This document shows positions 21,940 through 35,121 of a DNA stretch of 64,000 nucleotides, piece by piece. This DNA comes from Siphonodentalium dalli. Taxonomy: Eukaryota > Mollusca > Scaphopoda > Gadilida > Siphonodentaliidae. Each line of letters opens with the position of its first letter. Within the stretch, counting starts at the first letter, position 1. The notes beneath the pieces were generated by a model. That model was given only the letters and a program-made list of their open reading frames with translations, was not told where the DNA came from and did no database searches. A program made the position numbers and the translations under genes. Location: the NCBI GenBank assembly GCA_032622095.1, contig CP136063.1, positions 72,827,980 through 72,891,979 on the forward strand, read 5' to 3'.

Positions 21940-24450
21940 CATACATATTTGTCAGAAAAATCAATACTTATTTTACAAATGTCAGTTCGCTGTTAAGCCT
22001 TAAAACAATTGTAAAATAAGTATGTACATATATTGCCATATATATGTGTTCTTCAGCCGGAAATATGTGGGTCAACGTATATTTGCATAGACAGATAATA
22101 CGATGCAGACCGATATCATGATGTCTGACTTGTGAACGTGCGCGGCCAACAAAACAGGTTTAAAATACATAATATACACTGCACTATGCAGGTTCTCTTC
22201 GTATCGATCAAATTATTCCTGTAACGGTGTAACCACTCTCCTACCATGCATACACATACATATTTGATAACCATAATTAGTTGTCAAAAAATCATACTTA
22301 TTTTACAAACGAAAACAATGTCAAATCATGTTAGAAGCCTTGTTTAAACATTTGTAAAATAAGAATGCAGTGTTAATGCCAAATATTCTTTTTGTATGAT
22401 AACCCCGACCAAAATCATCCCTGCTAAACCATTCTCTGACCATAAGTACCTATTTGACAATACCAATTGTACAGTAAGTATGCAGTTCTATTCCCAAATG
22501 GTATTTTTATAATTTATACGACCATCGATAAAACACAATAATTCCTGCTAACCCCTCTCCAACAATAAGCACACATTTGACAACCATACCTAATTGTGAG
22601 AAATAATAAATACTTATTTTGCAAACTAAACACATGTCGGGTCAACGCGTGTATAGGCGTAGATGTAAGTATTAAAACAATTGAAAATACGCTGCAGCTA
22701 TTGAACGTACGTACCTAACCGTAATGACAACCACCACTTACCGTATTTGACAATCATACTTATTTATCAGAACATCAATACTTATTTTGCAAACTAAACA
22801 AAATGTCGGGTCATTGGGTCAATGTTACAAGCATTAAAACAATTGTAAATTAAGGTACAGGGACGTGGCTAGAGGGTTTCCGTTGGGGGTGTCCACCTTG
22901 GGAAATTCCAACTGCACCCCCTTGAAACAGAATTACACCAAACACAAGTTTTGCATAATTCCATTTGCATTCCCCCCTTGTACCTCAGTGCTCATGCCTA
23001 ATATCCTAATATTAATAAACCATGGTTCTATATTCCCGGTATTAGAACATTCGGATATTTTAACCTGAAAAATTGCATAAATCCTAACATCTAATGGTCT
23101 AACTCCAGACAAATGCACACGGCTACAGACAATATACCGGGACACACCGGGCCGACCATGGTTGTTCGGCTCGGTGTGAGAAAATTTTGAAAACTATAAA
23201 AGAAAATATTAAATCCTAGCATCTTGACTGGCCTCAGCTGAAGCTTTCCTAGTGTTGGAAAATTCAAACCTCATACTACCCCTAAGGTTGGAAAACTCTG
23301 CAACCGATGACCATTTCAGTCCAAATGTAGTAAAATATTGTTTTGTTAAACTAATTAGCAGTTTTGTAATGGCCACGGGGGAGGGACAATGACATACCGG
23401 GCCGACCATGGTTCGGCCCGGTGTGCGAACAGTTTTAAATCGGAACAAGATAATCGCAAAATCCTAGCATCTAGACTAGCCTCAAGCCTTCCTAGAGTTG
23501 GAAATTTCAAACCTGACACCCCCACTTTGGTTGGAAAATTTCCAACTGATGACAATTCCAATGACAGTATTTCCGACTGATGACCATTTCAGTCCAATTT
23601 GTCTAACAAAAATAGGAAAATATGCAAATATTGGTCCAAAAACAATTAATTCCCCCCAAACTACAAGATCATTTTCAACCTAATATTGGTGTGAAATTTC
23701 CAACTAATGTTTTGGCAGGTATGAAATTTCCAACAAACCCCCCTGTCGCCACGTCTCTGGTAATGTAAATGCAGTTCTATTCCCAAATGTTATTTCTGAA
23801 TGACCATCGATATAAATCATTCATGATGACTGAATGAATGAGTTTACTGCGAAAAGCCACAAATGCACACATATTTGACAACAATAGTACGTATTTGTCA
23901 GAAAAAATACTTATTTTGCAAAACTGAAACATGACGAGTCAACCTCCGCGTACCATTAGATGTTTAAGTATTAAAATAAGTTGCAGTTATATAAACAGTT
24001 GTGAATATAAAGGTTATGTTTTCGTATGGATATCGCTGAAAATAATTAACATATATGGCCTAACCCTAACCATAATGACAACCGACCCTTGACAATATTT
24101 GACAACCATACTTATCTGTCAGATAGAATCCGTAGATATATTTATAAATGATGCGGACGCATGCATCGAGTCTATAAATTCAGGTTACAAATATATACCT
24201 GTAAATGGAATTATATGCAGAATATGGAAATTTGTTGAAAAGAATGGCATAAACTCTTGATTTGACACAATAATTATGGTTGCATGCGCGAAGATACGTG
24301 CTTGACGCCCACTTTCTTGTAATAACGGTTCCCACCGAGGCACGTCTTACGTATTTAGGGAGGAGTTGACATGAGTAGATACAAAACAATACTTATTGGA
24401 CAACCATACTTATATGTCAGAACATCGGAGCTGGGAGAGATCACTAAGCT
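21940..24450 (+). repeat. Irregular array of degenerate repeats around TTTGACAACCATACTTATTTGTCAG
   Basis: Units begin with TTTGA(C/T)AACCAT, run through A(C/T)TTATTTGTCAGA and ATACTTATTTT(A/G)CAAA, and end near TTAAAACAATTGTAAAATAAG. They start at about 21925, 22260, 22575, 22745, 23870, 24095 and 24395. Spacing is irregular (about 170-320 bp) and a hAT-like element interrupts the array at 22858-23759. Confidence 0.7.
22858..23759. mobile_element. hAT-like non-autonomous element, 902 bp
   Basis: The left end is CAGGGACGTGGCTAGAGGG and the right end, read inverted, is CAGAGACGTGGCGACAGGG. The CAG start and about 18-bp ends fit hAT elements. Flanks TTAAGGTA and GTAATGTA match at six of eight positions, in keeping with an aged 8-bp target duplication. 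Inside, a block of about 240 bp is duplicated (from ACCGGGCCGACCATGGTT at about 23149 and 23396, through CTAGCATCT, to CCAACTGATGAC). No transposase frame was seen. A lone copy of the terminus is at about 39599. Confidence 0.7.
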
Positions 24451-25283
24451 CTGAAGGCCATATGTAATTTGACAGGGCTTTGGCGACTGTATATACTGGT
24501 GACAAATTCAACTACATAGTTGGATATTCATTTGTTAGTCATATACATATGTTTAAATTATTATAGCTTCTCTGTAGACCATCATACGCATACTAGTTAA
24601 TGACTGGGAGTGCCATAAATATACACATTTTATGTGAAATTGCATAATTATATTTGATAATTTCGAAATTGTTTTCCATAACAAATAGCGTTCAGGGTGG
24701 ACACACACTTTAATGTAATTTCTGTATGTAAAATCCATGTAATCCGCGTATTTTACATGGTCACACCAATCATTGATATCATTAATCGCCTGCGCGCGAT
24801 CGCATCAATTCAACAGGCGAGATCAGTGAGTAAGCGATTATCAAACTGACTTCTATCAAGAAATGTCAAGCCAATCATAAACATGTCTTTTTTCATGGAT
24901 GACGAACTGAATATAGCCTGCTGTTTTTCACGAGATTCAATTCATTTCGAAAAGTCCGTATATTTTATACTTGATTTTCTCGCCATTTCTTGGAAACAGG
25001 ATTATCAAAAACAGAAATAAAGTGGAATGCACTCACCGGAGTTGCCTATACTTGCGCCCATCACACGTGCATGTTTTGTGGTAGTCCAGTCGATGGGTGT
25101 CAGAATTGCACAAATTATGATAAGAGCATCAAACTTGGCGCATATGTTCCTTAGACCATACTATCAAATCATTGTCAGATACAGACCACGATCGAGATAG
25201 ATGGGATTTTCCTTAGCGACGGTGGCTAGGCAACTACCAGAAATAATAAAAATGTCTCTATGGGTATGGTTTACAACATTTAA

Positions 25284-25598
25284 AGCCACGGATGCCCTTC
25301 TCAGTGGGTCTGCTGTTAAAATGGTCGCATTTGTTAAAACTGCCACAAACATAAAGAATAATCAAACATAGACATATTTTGTTCTAATACCAATAATAGA
25401 TATCGCATAAATAGTATGTTATTACTTTTGTTTACATAACAAAGCGTACAGACTTGACAGCAACTTACCATTTACGCGATATCTATAATTGGTATAAGAA
25501 CAATATATGTGTATATTTGAATATTATTTCTGTTTATGGCAGTTTTAACAAATGTGACCATTTTAGTAGCATACCTACCGCGAAGGCCACCCGTGCCT
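25284..25598. mobile_element. TTAA-flanked MITE, copy 1 (315 bp)
   Basis: TTAA at 25280-25283 and 25599-25602 flank ends AGCCACGGATGCCCTTC and, inverted, AGGCACGGGTGGCCTTCGCG. Inner inverted pairs include GTTAAAACTGCC and its complement, and ATAGATATCGCATAAA against TTTACGCGATATCTAT. The family recurs at 35655-36088 and 45269-45763. TTAA targets are typical of piggyBac- and Kolobok-type elements. There is no coding capacity. Confidence 0.75.
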
Positions 25599-25689
25599 TT
25601 AATTGAACTATAGTGGTTAATTACATATTGGAGGTTTAGTTGTGACATAAAATGTTTTTATATTCCATTTAATATAATGTCCATAACCG

Positions 25690-26380
25690 TTGCTGTGCAG
25701 CTACCCGTACATACCTATTCAATCCACCATTGGCCATATGGTCACTCCCTGTATACATATTTGTCACATCAATGGCCATATAGCCACTCAAGATATGCAC
25801 ATACACCCCGCACATGACCATAGATTCACTCCAAGTCAACATATGTACACCTCACCATTGAATGGATATACCAATACCCCACACACAATACCCCGCCATC
25901 CACCCACCCCAATATTACATATGCACCTATTTTTATGACAATACGGCCATTATACACACACACCCCACCCACAAGCATACATTCAGTTTATGTATATATA
26001 CACCAACAATTGCAATACAGCCACGACATATATAGATAAACATCCCAGCCATTACCACAAGAGCACTCCCTATATGCTCATATACCTCGCCAATGTCCAA
26101 CCAGCTATACTTCAGGTATGCATATACACTTCAACCATGAACGGATAATCATTCCATGTACACATTACCCATAACCACAAAACCACTCCATATTTATCCA
26201 TACACCCACCACGAACCATAGACGCACGACACATGAATACATATATACGCCGACTCGTGAAAACACAGCCACAAAAGGTCCACCTGTTTATCACACACGT
26301 GACCATACAGTCACTCCATATATACATAAACACACATATAACTAGAATACACTCAGAGAGGTGCCAACGTGCGCAAAAAT
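25690..26380 (+). repeat. Degenerate minisatellite, unit about 40 bp
   Basis: The unit is of the type CATATACACCYCACCCATGACCATA plus CAGCCACTCC. About sixteen variably spaced units cover the stretch, always on this strand. The same unit recurs at 27245-27390 and, inverted, at 63480-63670. The His/Thr/Pro-rich frame at 25690-25938 is produced by the repeat and is not a gene. Confidence 0.75.
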
Positions 26381-26486
26381 GTAATAACAAATAATTAAAA
26401 AAATAATTTATTTAATTTAATTTAATTTAATGATAGCAAAAAAGACAATTACAATCTTCAATAATTTTATATAGGGGATAACAGTG

Positions 26487-26599
26487 TGGTGTTTTGTGAT
26501 TTCGGAAAGGTACATGGCGAATATACTGTGGCAAATTTAGTTAACGGGTATTTCCCACAGTATATTCGCCATGTACCTTTCCGAAATCACAAAACACCA
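26487..26599. repeat. Perfect hairpin, two 45-bp arms and a 23-bp loop
   Basis: 26487-26531 (TGGTGTTTTGTGATTTCGG onward) is the exact reverse complement of 26555-26599. A related but diverged single copy (GTGGTGTTTTGTATTTTCTG) is at about 26960. Confidence 0.92.
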
Positions 26600-27244
26600 A
26601 CGAAATGTGCGGCCATAGAAAACACTCACGACATTTACGACTTTTTATTTTAAATTTAATGCGCTAGATAAAATACCATCGCTCTTATTGTTAAAAATAC
26701 TGATTAACATGAAAAATTGCCACCTCAAATAGAAATAAATATGCACAACAATTAGTTTCTGCATGTACCTGATGTCTTTTTACAGATGTTTACCACTTAC
26801 AAATTGCGGTTTTGATTTTACCGCGATCTTGAAGTTGAATTGAAACAATGGGAAATTGTTTTCTCAATGCGATGTATTTCACGCCGTGTCTGTCGCGGTT
26901 TCATGTCAAGAAATTTGGTCAAATGATATCGAGACACTGACATGGGTGGGGTATAACGTTGTGGTGTTTTGTATTTTCTGAAAGTACATGTATACAAGGC
27001 GAATGTACTGACTGTAAAGTTTCGACAAAAGCCACATCGCTGGTTTGTTTATATAGCAACGAGCTAGTAACGGAAGTCAGTGCCAAGGGCGTCAACTCTA
27101 TAATCTACCCCGTAACGTCGCCGGCATGAACTGCGTAAGGGTGACGTCATGGAGTGATATCGGTATGGCGACCCCAACGTACCTACGAATCTGACTGATC
27201 GCCATACTGTTGCGCGAGCGCGCGTAACTATGTAGCATACATTT

Positions 27245-27390
27245 GTAATGCCCATACACCACTTCAATGACCACTCCATGTATACATATTCACATCACAC
27301 ATATCCTTATATACCTATGCATCTCACCGTGGACCCGACCCATATAACAACGCATTCACCTCACCTCACATCACATCACTCCCTGGCTGC
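27245..27390 (+). repeat. Second patch of the 40-bp minisatellite
   Basis: It shares words such as CCCATACACCACTTCAATGACC, CACTCCATGTATACATATTC and CTCACC with 25690-26380, in the same orientation. Confidence 0.6.
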
Positions 27391-27587
27391 AATATTGACA
27401 TACACCATGTATAGGTTACATTGGTGTAAATGTTTTCCATAGGCCTCAGTGCTAACGTTTTAGCGTATGCTGTTGGCTATATAAATATTGGGTCCAAATG
27501 TTTTTTTAAATCTGAAAATTTACATTTGGGGAAACTCTTTACACAAAAAAATAATGTCTGTCTAGCAGGGAATTCGCTTTTAAATCT

Positions 27588-27760
27588 TGTGTTTTTTAAG
27601 GACGTCCAGCTGGGCGCAGCCCAGCCGCGCATCTGTCGCGCAGCAACAGATGCGCTGGTCGTCCTTATACTAAGTTCGCTTTCGAACATGGGCGCCGCCA
27701 TCTTGAATTAGGGGTGCGCCATCTTGAATTTGAGGGGCCGCCATCTTGAAACGTCATTGC
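27588..27760. other. GC-rich island with three YY1-like words
   Basis: Within AT-rich intron 2 this patch is CpG-rich. It holds an imperfect inverted repeat (GACGTCCAGC...GCGCATCTGTCGCG against CGCAACAGATGCGC...GCTGGTCGTCC) and then GCCGCCATCTTGAA, GTGCGCCATCTTGAA and GCCGCCATCTTGAA in a row at 27694-27752. GCCGCCATCTTG is the classical YY1 site, often found at transposon or gene 5' ends. No promoter activity can be claimed from sequence alone. Confidence 0.45.
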
Positions 27761-29052
27761 AATTAAATTAAAACTACAAAATGTTACTTTTCACATAGCC
27801 AACGTAACACTATTCATTGCGTTAAGGCATAACATGGTTTATACTTTAAACAATAATCATTACTTAAATCAAAATATTGTCGACCGGACTCGGGTTGCTA
27901 TGCCATTCGGGAAATGGCGGAAATTTACGTAAAACTGCAAATTTTCGTTAGCCACCTCGCGAAAACAACATAATTAATATCGTAAATATCTTGAACGTTT
28001 ATTATATAACTAAATAAACTTTTCTTTAGTTTAGTAAATTAGTAGAAGCATGTTCACGTAAACTGTTAGGTTACGTCATATGTTGTATCCAAAGCGACGT
28101 CATATTGGCACGCGCATTTTCCCGCAAAAGTTATTGACGTTTTGACAGCGACGCGACATAGCACACAAAGCAGGCATAATGTTGGCACGGTTCGCATTAG
28201 GTTTGGTTGGGTTGACGTTGTTTCATAGTGCATGGCTCCGAGTCCGCGCTGGTATAAATGTAGCTCCATGCAATTGTAATCAAACTGATCAAATACCAAC
28301 CTATAAAATCACTATAGAATTTGTACAGGTACAAACAAAACATGTTCTTGGAAATTGAATGTTCTTCCTTATTTTCTAATGATTTGGGTTGTGATTTGAA
28401 ACAAACAAACAACCCAAATTATGAGGGGGTAAACCCCAATTTCCAACCAAGGCCAAGGGTTGTGGAGGCGAGTACAACTAATATTTCATCCAAATTGAGA
28501 ACGGGCATATACGTGCCAGTAAAAAAAAATGGCTCCGGGGAGCCACGATCGAAATGCTGGAAGATACATGTATGAGTACAATATGATAATTATGAGGTAC
28601 CGGTACAGACCCAACCCCCCTACCACAAGCAACCAACTTCGTGTACTTAATTGGTTATAATAAATATTTATAGTTAATTAAAGCTTGAAGTTCATATAAG
28701 TCAACACATATTAGTCTGAGTAGTGCAGGTCGTGACTGCACGGTTGTCCCTTTTTACATGGATTTCAAAGCCATAATTTCTTGTCGTAACTAGTGTCAGT
28801 TCCGCATAAAAAATACTGTCATAATTTAGACCACACCAAAAAATTCAAACTTCACTACAAAGGGTTAATTCCTGTGCCAATGGCTATTTTACCTTTGGGA
28901 AATCATAGGGAAGAGGTGTGATGATTATGTTATGCAAAAAGCACACAAGGCTATTGACCAATCAGGGCCCAGTGTCTATTTTATTCTCTCCTATATATTC
29001 CTCCCGCATCCGCTAGATGTCACTCGGAACCTTATTTACACCAGTGTAACAT
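27761..29052. other. Part of intron 2 with no recognised feature
   Basis: AT-rich DNA with short frames only; no repeat partner was recognised in the window. Confidence 0.35.
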
Positions 29053-29369
29053 ATAAGCGACTTGCCAATCTCGACCGGAAGCGCCGCCATTTTGCTATGA
29101 CGTATTTATCCCTCATTCTTTTCCAGCGTCGTTATCTTTTTTTCGATTCGCGATGCCTGCGTTTCTGTTAAGATCTTATTTGTCTCTGCGAGAACAATGG
29201 TCCCTGCGTGTTGACAATAATTTGGTGGTTATTTTAATCTATAGTACAAGGGTATTTTTTTAGAGAGGAATATAATAATAACTGATTATGTTGAGATGCC
29301 TTTGTATTTCAAGCCTATAATATACGGTAGTAAAATGTACGATTGTCGTGCTTGTGCTGAATATATTTA

Positions 29370-29404
<35 letters not shown>

Positions 29405-32388
29405 TATAAAATATAGGAATGGTCGACAACTATTAGACCATGTCGTTAATTTCTACTCTGGCTATAGTGGCTATACGCACGTAGAATTGGGAACTTTGTT
29501 ATGTTCTGACGGGGAACTTCATATATATTTGTAGCATATTCAACAAACGAAGCAGTGAATATATTTCTTTGTTAATGTACATGTTCCTTGATATTTTGTT
29601 CACAGTAGGTGGCCATGGTACCCGGAATAACATGATCACGTACCCATTATTTGAAGTGGTGGATTATGACCTATATATGGACATAATCAGAGTACAGATT
29701 CATGGCTCGCATTTTACCAGACACAAGGTGGGTGGATGAATATACATGGGTGTGTCGGGGGCCGGAAAAATTAGTAATGAATTTGTTTTCCTTTTTGTCC
29801 TTTATTAATCTTATATAGACTCATATCTATATTATTTATAACACATTTAACTCCATGTGGGCCGGGGTCTATATTATGGTATGATGTTATTATGTTATAA
29901 ATGCAAGTATTCTGGCAAACATAACTCGAAGTTGCCAAGTTTGTGCTTGCTATATCACTTGATAAAGTGCGTTTGCCTATACATACATGTGTGTGTTATT
30001 TCGTTAGTGTATATTATACTGCCACTGTTAAGAACACGGGCTAACCGTTATACGTGACTAAAGCAATATTATATCGGCATTATCCTGTCTACTATATAGT
30101 ATGTATGTTGTCGTCAGTCATTGGACTCAATGAAAACACCCCAAAAATTAATTATATTTTATACCCCACTTATAATAGTGAGATTACAGTTAGGTCAAGT
30201 ACGGTATGTACGGTATGCACGGTGATGGTGCATGACAATGTGTCAAACCTGTTTCGGGGTTAATTGAAGATTTTACCTCATTAAAACTCAATATCGTAGT
30301 CAGCATTCATGAGAAAATTATCGGGCAGATCGAAAAAAATTCAAACATGAGTCAGAATGAGTGAAGCTTTTATTGAGTAAGTTATACGTGGCGGCGAAAG
30401 GTGGAGTCGAATTTATACCTCTATATAATCAATAGATATATAGGTTACCAAACTAAATTGTTCTTATATATTTTTAACTTGCGATATCATTTTGTTTTAA
30501 TTAATAATACAGTTATGGCCTGACTCAGTTATCATTGTCATGGAACCTTATTGGCATAATATGGCTGAATGGGTAACTCTCACATAAAAGTATACTGCAT
30601 TAGGGTACACAGGTTTTGACGATGTCCTTTATTAATCTTATATAGACTCATATCTATATATTTATAACACATTTAGCTCCATGTGGGTTCTTTATTAGTC
30701 CTCGGTACACGTGTTTTTTAAATCTCGTTCTAAATGACGTTTAGTTTTCGTGACCGTCATGAGTTCTGTTAGAGAATAATTGTTTACGTTTCAATGATCA
30801 TTAAAATCAATTGAAAACAACTGAGTGATGATGGGCGCCAGACTTTCAGAAACACAGTTTAATGAACGGTGTTAGTGCCGACCAGAAACCATGTGTACCC
30901 TTCAGCACATTTACAAACCCTGTGTACAATTTGGCAGCTTTGTTGGTGAAAGTGACCCCTTCAGCCATAATATTGCTTTAGCCCTGTAAAGTTGTTAGCC
31001 CCGTTTGAGTGGCAGACGTATACTATACACAGACGGAGTAATTATAATGCAAAACATGGGGTTTAATCAATGTAGGACCGACTCGTTCTCCCAGACACCA
31101 AACCATAGTTTCTAGCCACACACTGACTGGCTCTGGACCTCCAATCAGTCACCACACCACAACACACACACAATATTACTTCACATCCAAGGAATGGATC
31201 TGATGCATGTGAATTCCAGTGGCAATTTCGAGTTATATTTGCCATAATGCTTGTATTTGTACCGCTATTAGATCCACAGGCCATATACAGACCTTCAACA
31301 TGCAGTTGGATATGCCCTAAATTATATGTATTCTATATACGGTTAATAAAGGACAGCATGAGTAAATTTCAGCGTTGGAACAAAATTGCATTATTTACCT
31401 TTTCCGGCCCCGACACACCCACCAATCCGCCTTGTGTCGGGGAAAACAATGTGCAGACCCCCCCTTCTTGTCGGGGAGGTTATATATTTGGCTAGATCAT
31501 TGCATGTCATGAATCTCTACTCTTACTACGTCCGTATAGAGATCGCAATTCACCAGTTCAAATCACGTTCATGTTCTGACAGGGAATTTTTTATAACATT
31601 GACAAAACTCATTGCAGCTATAATATATTTCTCAGGTAATACATGTTCCTCTGTAATAATAATGTACCGCTATTCTAAAGTAAGTGTAGGTCCCAGCTCG
31701 ACATTGCATGCACGAACTATGTCAAATTGTTGAGCCAAGTCTGATTTGAACCCCTTGCAGTCGTGGGATGTCTTCCGGCTAATCAATGCATTGTTTATTG
31801 CGATATCGACTCACACACGTGGAAAAAAATCATGCAATCTGAAATTGATACCATGGTCCCTATTGTGAAATAGATTATTAAGGAACATGTATACTAACAA
31901 AGACATATATTCCCTGCTTTGTGCGTTGAACGCTATGACGCTCCCCGCCAGAACATAACAAAGTTCCCATGTTTTAAACGGGTGGAATATATAATCTCTA
32001 CGTGCGTAGCCATGCAGAGTAGAAATGGTATAATAGTTGTCGACCATTCCTACACAATGTATATTCTATAAGAGAGAGAGAAATATATTCAGCACAAGCA
32101 CGGCCATCGTACATTTTACTACAGTATATAGGCTTGAAATACAAAGGCATCTCAACATAACTAGTTATTATTATATTATTATTATGTTCCGGCCTGAAAA
32201 AACCTTGTACTATGGATTAAAATAACCACCAAATTATTGTCAACACGCAGGGATGATTGTTCTCGCAGGGACAAATAAGATCGAACAGAAACGCAAGCAT
32301 CGCGAATCGAAAAAAAAAAATAACGACGCTGGAAAGGCATGAGGGACAAAATGGCGGCGCTTCCGGTCGAGATTGGCAAGTCGCTTAT
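29053..32388. mobile_element. 3.3-kb foldback element with about 560-bp inverted arms
   Basis: Both ends carry ATAAGCGACTTGCCAATC, then GACCGGAAGCGCCGCCAT, facing inward from 29053 and outward to 32388. The arms (29053-29640 and about 31835-32388) stay collinear through CAGCGTCGTTAT, CGATTCGCGATGC, CCTGCGTGTTGACAATAATT, a CT/AG microsatellite, GGTCGACAAC and GGAACTTTGTTATGTTCTG. A second inner inverted pair (GTGTCGGGGGCCGGAAAA at about 29752, GTCCTTTATTAA) has its mate at 31346-31436. The direct word TTAATCTTATATAGACTCAT occurs at 29805 and 30631. No transposase was seen. The frames at 28932-29171 and 32182-32379 are mirror products of the arms. Confidence 0.78.
29369..29404 (+). repeat. CT microsatellite
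   Basis: A run of CTCTCTCT with one TTT break, inside the left arm of the foldback element. The right arm has a shorter AGAGAG run at about 32071. Confidence 0.9.
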
Positions 32389-34325
32389 TGAGTCAAACTA
32401 AACATTTTTATCGGAAGCTACCCCGAGTCACCACACCAAATTTTGTTCAAATTGGTCCAGTGGTCCGGGAGAAAAATCGCAAACTTACAGACAGATATAC
32501 AGATGCTGTCTTTTAAAACACATAGATATTTTCGCGATATAACAGACCCAATAGTGTAATTATTTTCGAAGTGGGACCACTCGAGTCAGGAATGGTGGTC
32601 ACAGGAGGGAACATCACAACTGATAAAACATTATTTCCCTGTTTTTCATACCAATGTATTGTGTGTCGCCATCAAACTATGAATTAGCGATGTGTCGGAA
32701 CACGACATGGGAATGGTTGTTTGACGTCACGACGAATTGTTCATGATTCTATTCACAATCTTATATACACCTGTGCATTCTGGACAACTGAATAATTTAA
32801 CTGTGCACCAAGTTCACCTTTTTTATCCTGAATCAACCGGCGTGACATGATATAAAGAGACCAATGGTCTTTTGTACAGTTCCTTGTGTGATACCATTAG
32901 CCTTATCAGAATGCACCAATTGACCAGTTCCTGCAACTAACCGGATATCACTGTTCTGAAGAGAAGGTGCTGAATTTTTTATTACTCTTGGCACTGGGTG
33001 GTGAACTGCGACGTAAGACATTGTTCGCGTCCGATAAATTATACTGCCAGTGCATTTTGGTCAAAAAGTTATATTTATAACATGACTGGTACAAAATAAT
33101 ATTCAAAGTTTTGATTAATGCCTTGCATATATGGTGGCTGGAAACTACAGTAATGCTCTAAATAATAGACTCCTTAGCCAATTGAGAGCTTTCCGATGAA
33201 TTGCAACAAGCCATATTTCCCACTAAATCCTGAAAAATTACCCATAATTCTGTTGTGGTTAAAGAGTCGATTATTTATAGCATTTCTGTATAACGCCACA
33301 CCGTACATCAACTAATTTAAATTATACGTTGGATTATGTGATTGTTCATCATACCACTATTTCAAATAAACATGTTATATATTTAACAATGCGGGGTGTT
33401 CTGTATCTAGTGTCTATACATATACCTGATACATAAGAACAATATTATAGGGGTATTCTTATTGGTCGAGGCAATTTAATATCTTCCAGGGGGGGGGGGG
33501 GGGTTATGAAATTGGATCGACCAATAAGAATGCCTCTATAATATTGTCCTTTATTTTATTTATGGTAAAACCGGGCTCAACCATTATCTTCTTCGTAAAA
33601 AGTTACCTCTGTTATATCCCTTTGGAGCCATCTAGACGGTCCCCGTTATTTTCTATAGAACACAGACACATAATCGCAAACATAGCTATATAGGTCAATA
33701 TATAATCCAATCAATATGTGGTTCTGCCTAGAAAACTACAATTCTAGGAGCATGATATGTCCCAGGTTGAGGTCATAAAAATATAATGCCGATCACAAAA
33801 ACCGGATACCAAGCAATAGAAGCGCTATTTATATTCATCGAATTCAGGAATCGGCAACGGAATAACGCGGCTAAAGCAATTTTTACGCGACCGCTAAGAA
33901 AAAATAAATAACTGACATCAGCGAAACTATTTCATATTTAATCGAAAACTATATACAAATCACATATTCTCAGCGCCATATATGTCGACAAATTTGATCG
34001 GCAATCGTCCGCGTATATATGTTTTGAGGTACCCAGAATAGCTCTTACCAAATTATGTAAACATTATACCATTGCTAAAATGTGTCGCTGACATCACCAA
34101 ACTTCGTTCTGCATGTTTGATATCAGTCTACATAATTCAAAATTGTTTAATATTAAATAGCATTTTGTATGGACATTCAAATTGTGTTATTGATAACTAA
34201 ATATTAATCATTCCTTCAAAATTCGCGTATTTAAAACAATAGCTGCCAGACACGCCCCTCTCCCCCAAACATACCCCACTGCTCTACAATGCAAAGCATT
34301 TGTCCTAGCTCGCCCTGGTGCAAAT
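32389..34325. other. Part of intron 2; repeat scraps, no gene
   Basis: 32410-32480 is an inverted relative of 1790-1900 (ACCCCGAGTCACCACACCAA, AAATTGGTCCAGTGGTCC). About 33620-33690 is an inverted relative of 13625-13690 (CTATAGAA, GGGGACCGTCTAGA). Nothing else was recognised apart from the hairpin at 33443-33541. Confidence 0.4.
33443..33541. repeat. Hairpin with a G-tract in the loop
   Basis: ACAATATTATAGGGGTATTC and TTATTGGTCGA on the left pair, with a few mismatches, with TCGACCAATAAGAATG and CCTCTATAATATTGT on the right. The loop contains a run of about 17 G at 33489. Confidence 0.8.
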
Positions 34326-35005
34326 AATGGCTGCGGACACACGTACCACAGTAGCGATGTATTAGTAGGTGTGACAATTTATTATGGTGGAGTTCGGTGA
34401 CAATTGGTCGTCATAATTAATGCAATGGAAAGCTATGTCACCTGCTGAAAATTCGCACAATGAGTCTACCAAGCTCTACCAGCGACGGTCGATATCTCAA
34501 GGATGTATCTACCTGTGAATTCTTGTCGCTGTTGATCTTTACTCAACATGCAGTATTATATTTTGCAAGCTAACACACAAGTCCACTTGATAACTTAATG
34601 AATAACCCATTTCTGTCAACAGCCATGATTGTACTTATTAATGAAATTAATAAGTAGATAAACATGCATGCATTGAGATCATATAAAAAAACGTACCACA
34701 TGCATGATATGTGAGTCAATGAGGAATTACCACCAGGCCACGGTCAAACACAATTCTGGACGATCTATCGTGCAATTATATATATCGTAGCGAATATAAT
34801 TTAGCAAAACGTAATAAGTAGAGATCAATCTTGGTGAAACGCAATGGGTTAATTTGTCCAGTCGACTCATTGTGCGGAACCTCAGCGGGCAACATGACTG
34901 GCTATGGCATATTAATTATGACGAACAATTGCCACCAAACTCCACCATCATACATTGTCACACCTACTATGCCATCGCTACTGTGATACGTGTGTCCGCA
35001 GCCAA
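34326..35005. mobile_element. Element with about 150-bp inverted arms
   Basis: ATGGCTGCGGACACACGT at the left end mirrors ACGTGTGTCCGCAGCCAA(T) at the right. Also paired are ACAGTAGCGATG, TAGTAGGTGTGACAAT, GGTGGAGTT, CAATTG, GTCATAATTAAT, AGC(C)A, and CACAATGAGT. Arms are diverged. The frame at 34854-35045 is an arm by-product. Confidence 0.65.
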
Positions 35006-35121
35006 TGCATCGAACGACTACACTGTGGCACATACCCGTTCATGAGCTCCGATTTTGCCGTCGCCCATTAAAGAAAATATTCACCTCCGTCAAAAACATC
35101 CATAAACAGAAAGAATATAGA

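Noticed and set aside
25690-25938. His/Pro/Thr-rich repeating protein
   Set aside because: It is the translation of a DNA minisatellite; the same pattern appears on the other strand at 63482-63667.
25690-26380. Possible CRISPR-like array (repeat and spacer look)
   Set aside because: Units are degenerate and spacing is irregular in eukaryotic intron DNA; it is a minisatellite.
31540-31590. CAGTTCAAATCACG, like a tRNA B box
   Set aside because: No matching A box or acceptor stem at the proper distance; the word belongs to repeat DNA inside the foldback element.
34854-35045. 63-codon frame with a varied composition
   Set aside because: It is contained in the right arm of the inverted-repeat element 34326-35005.
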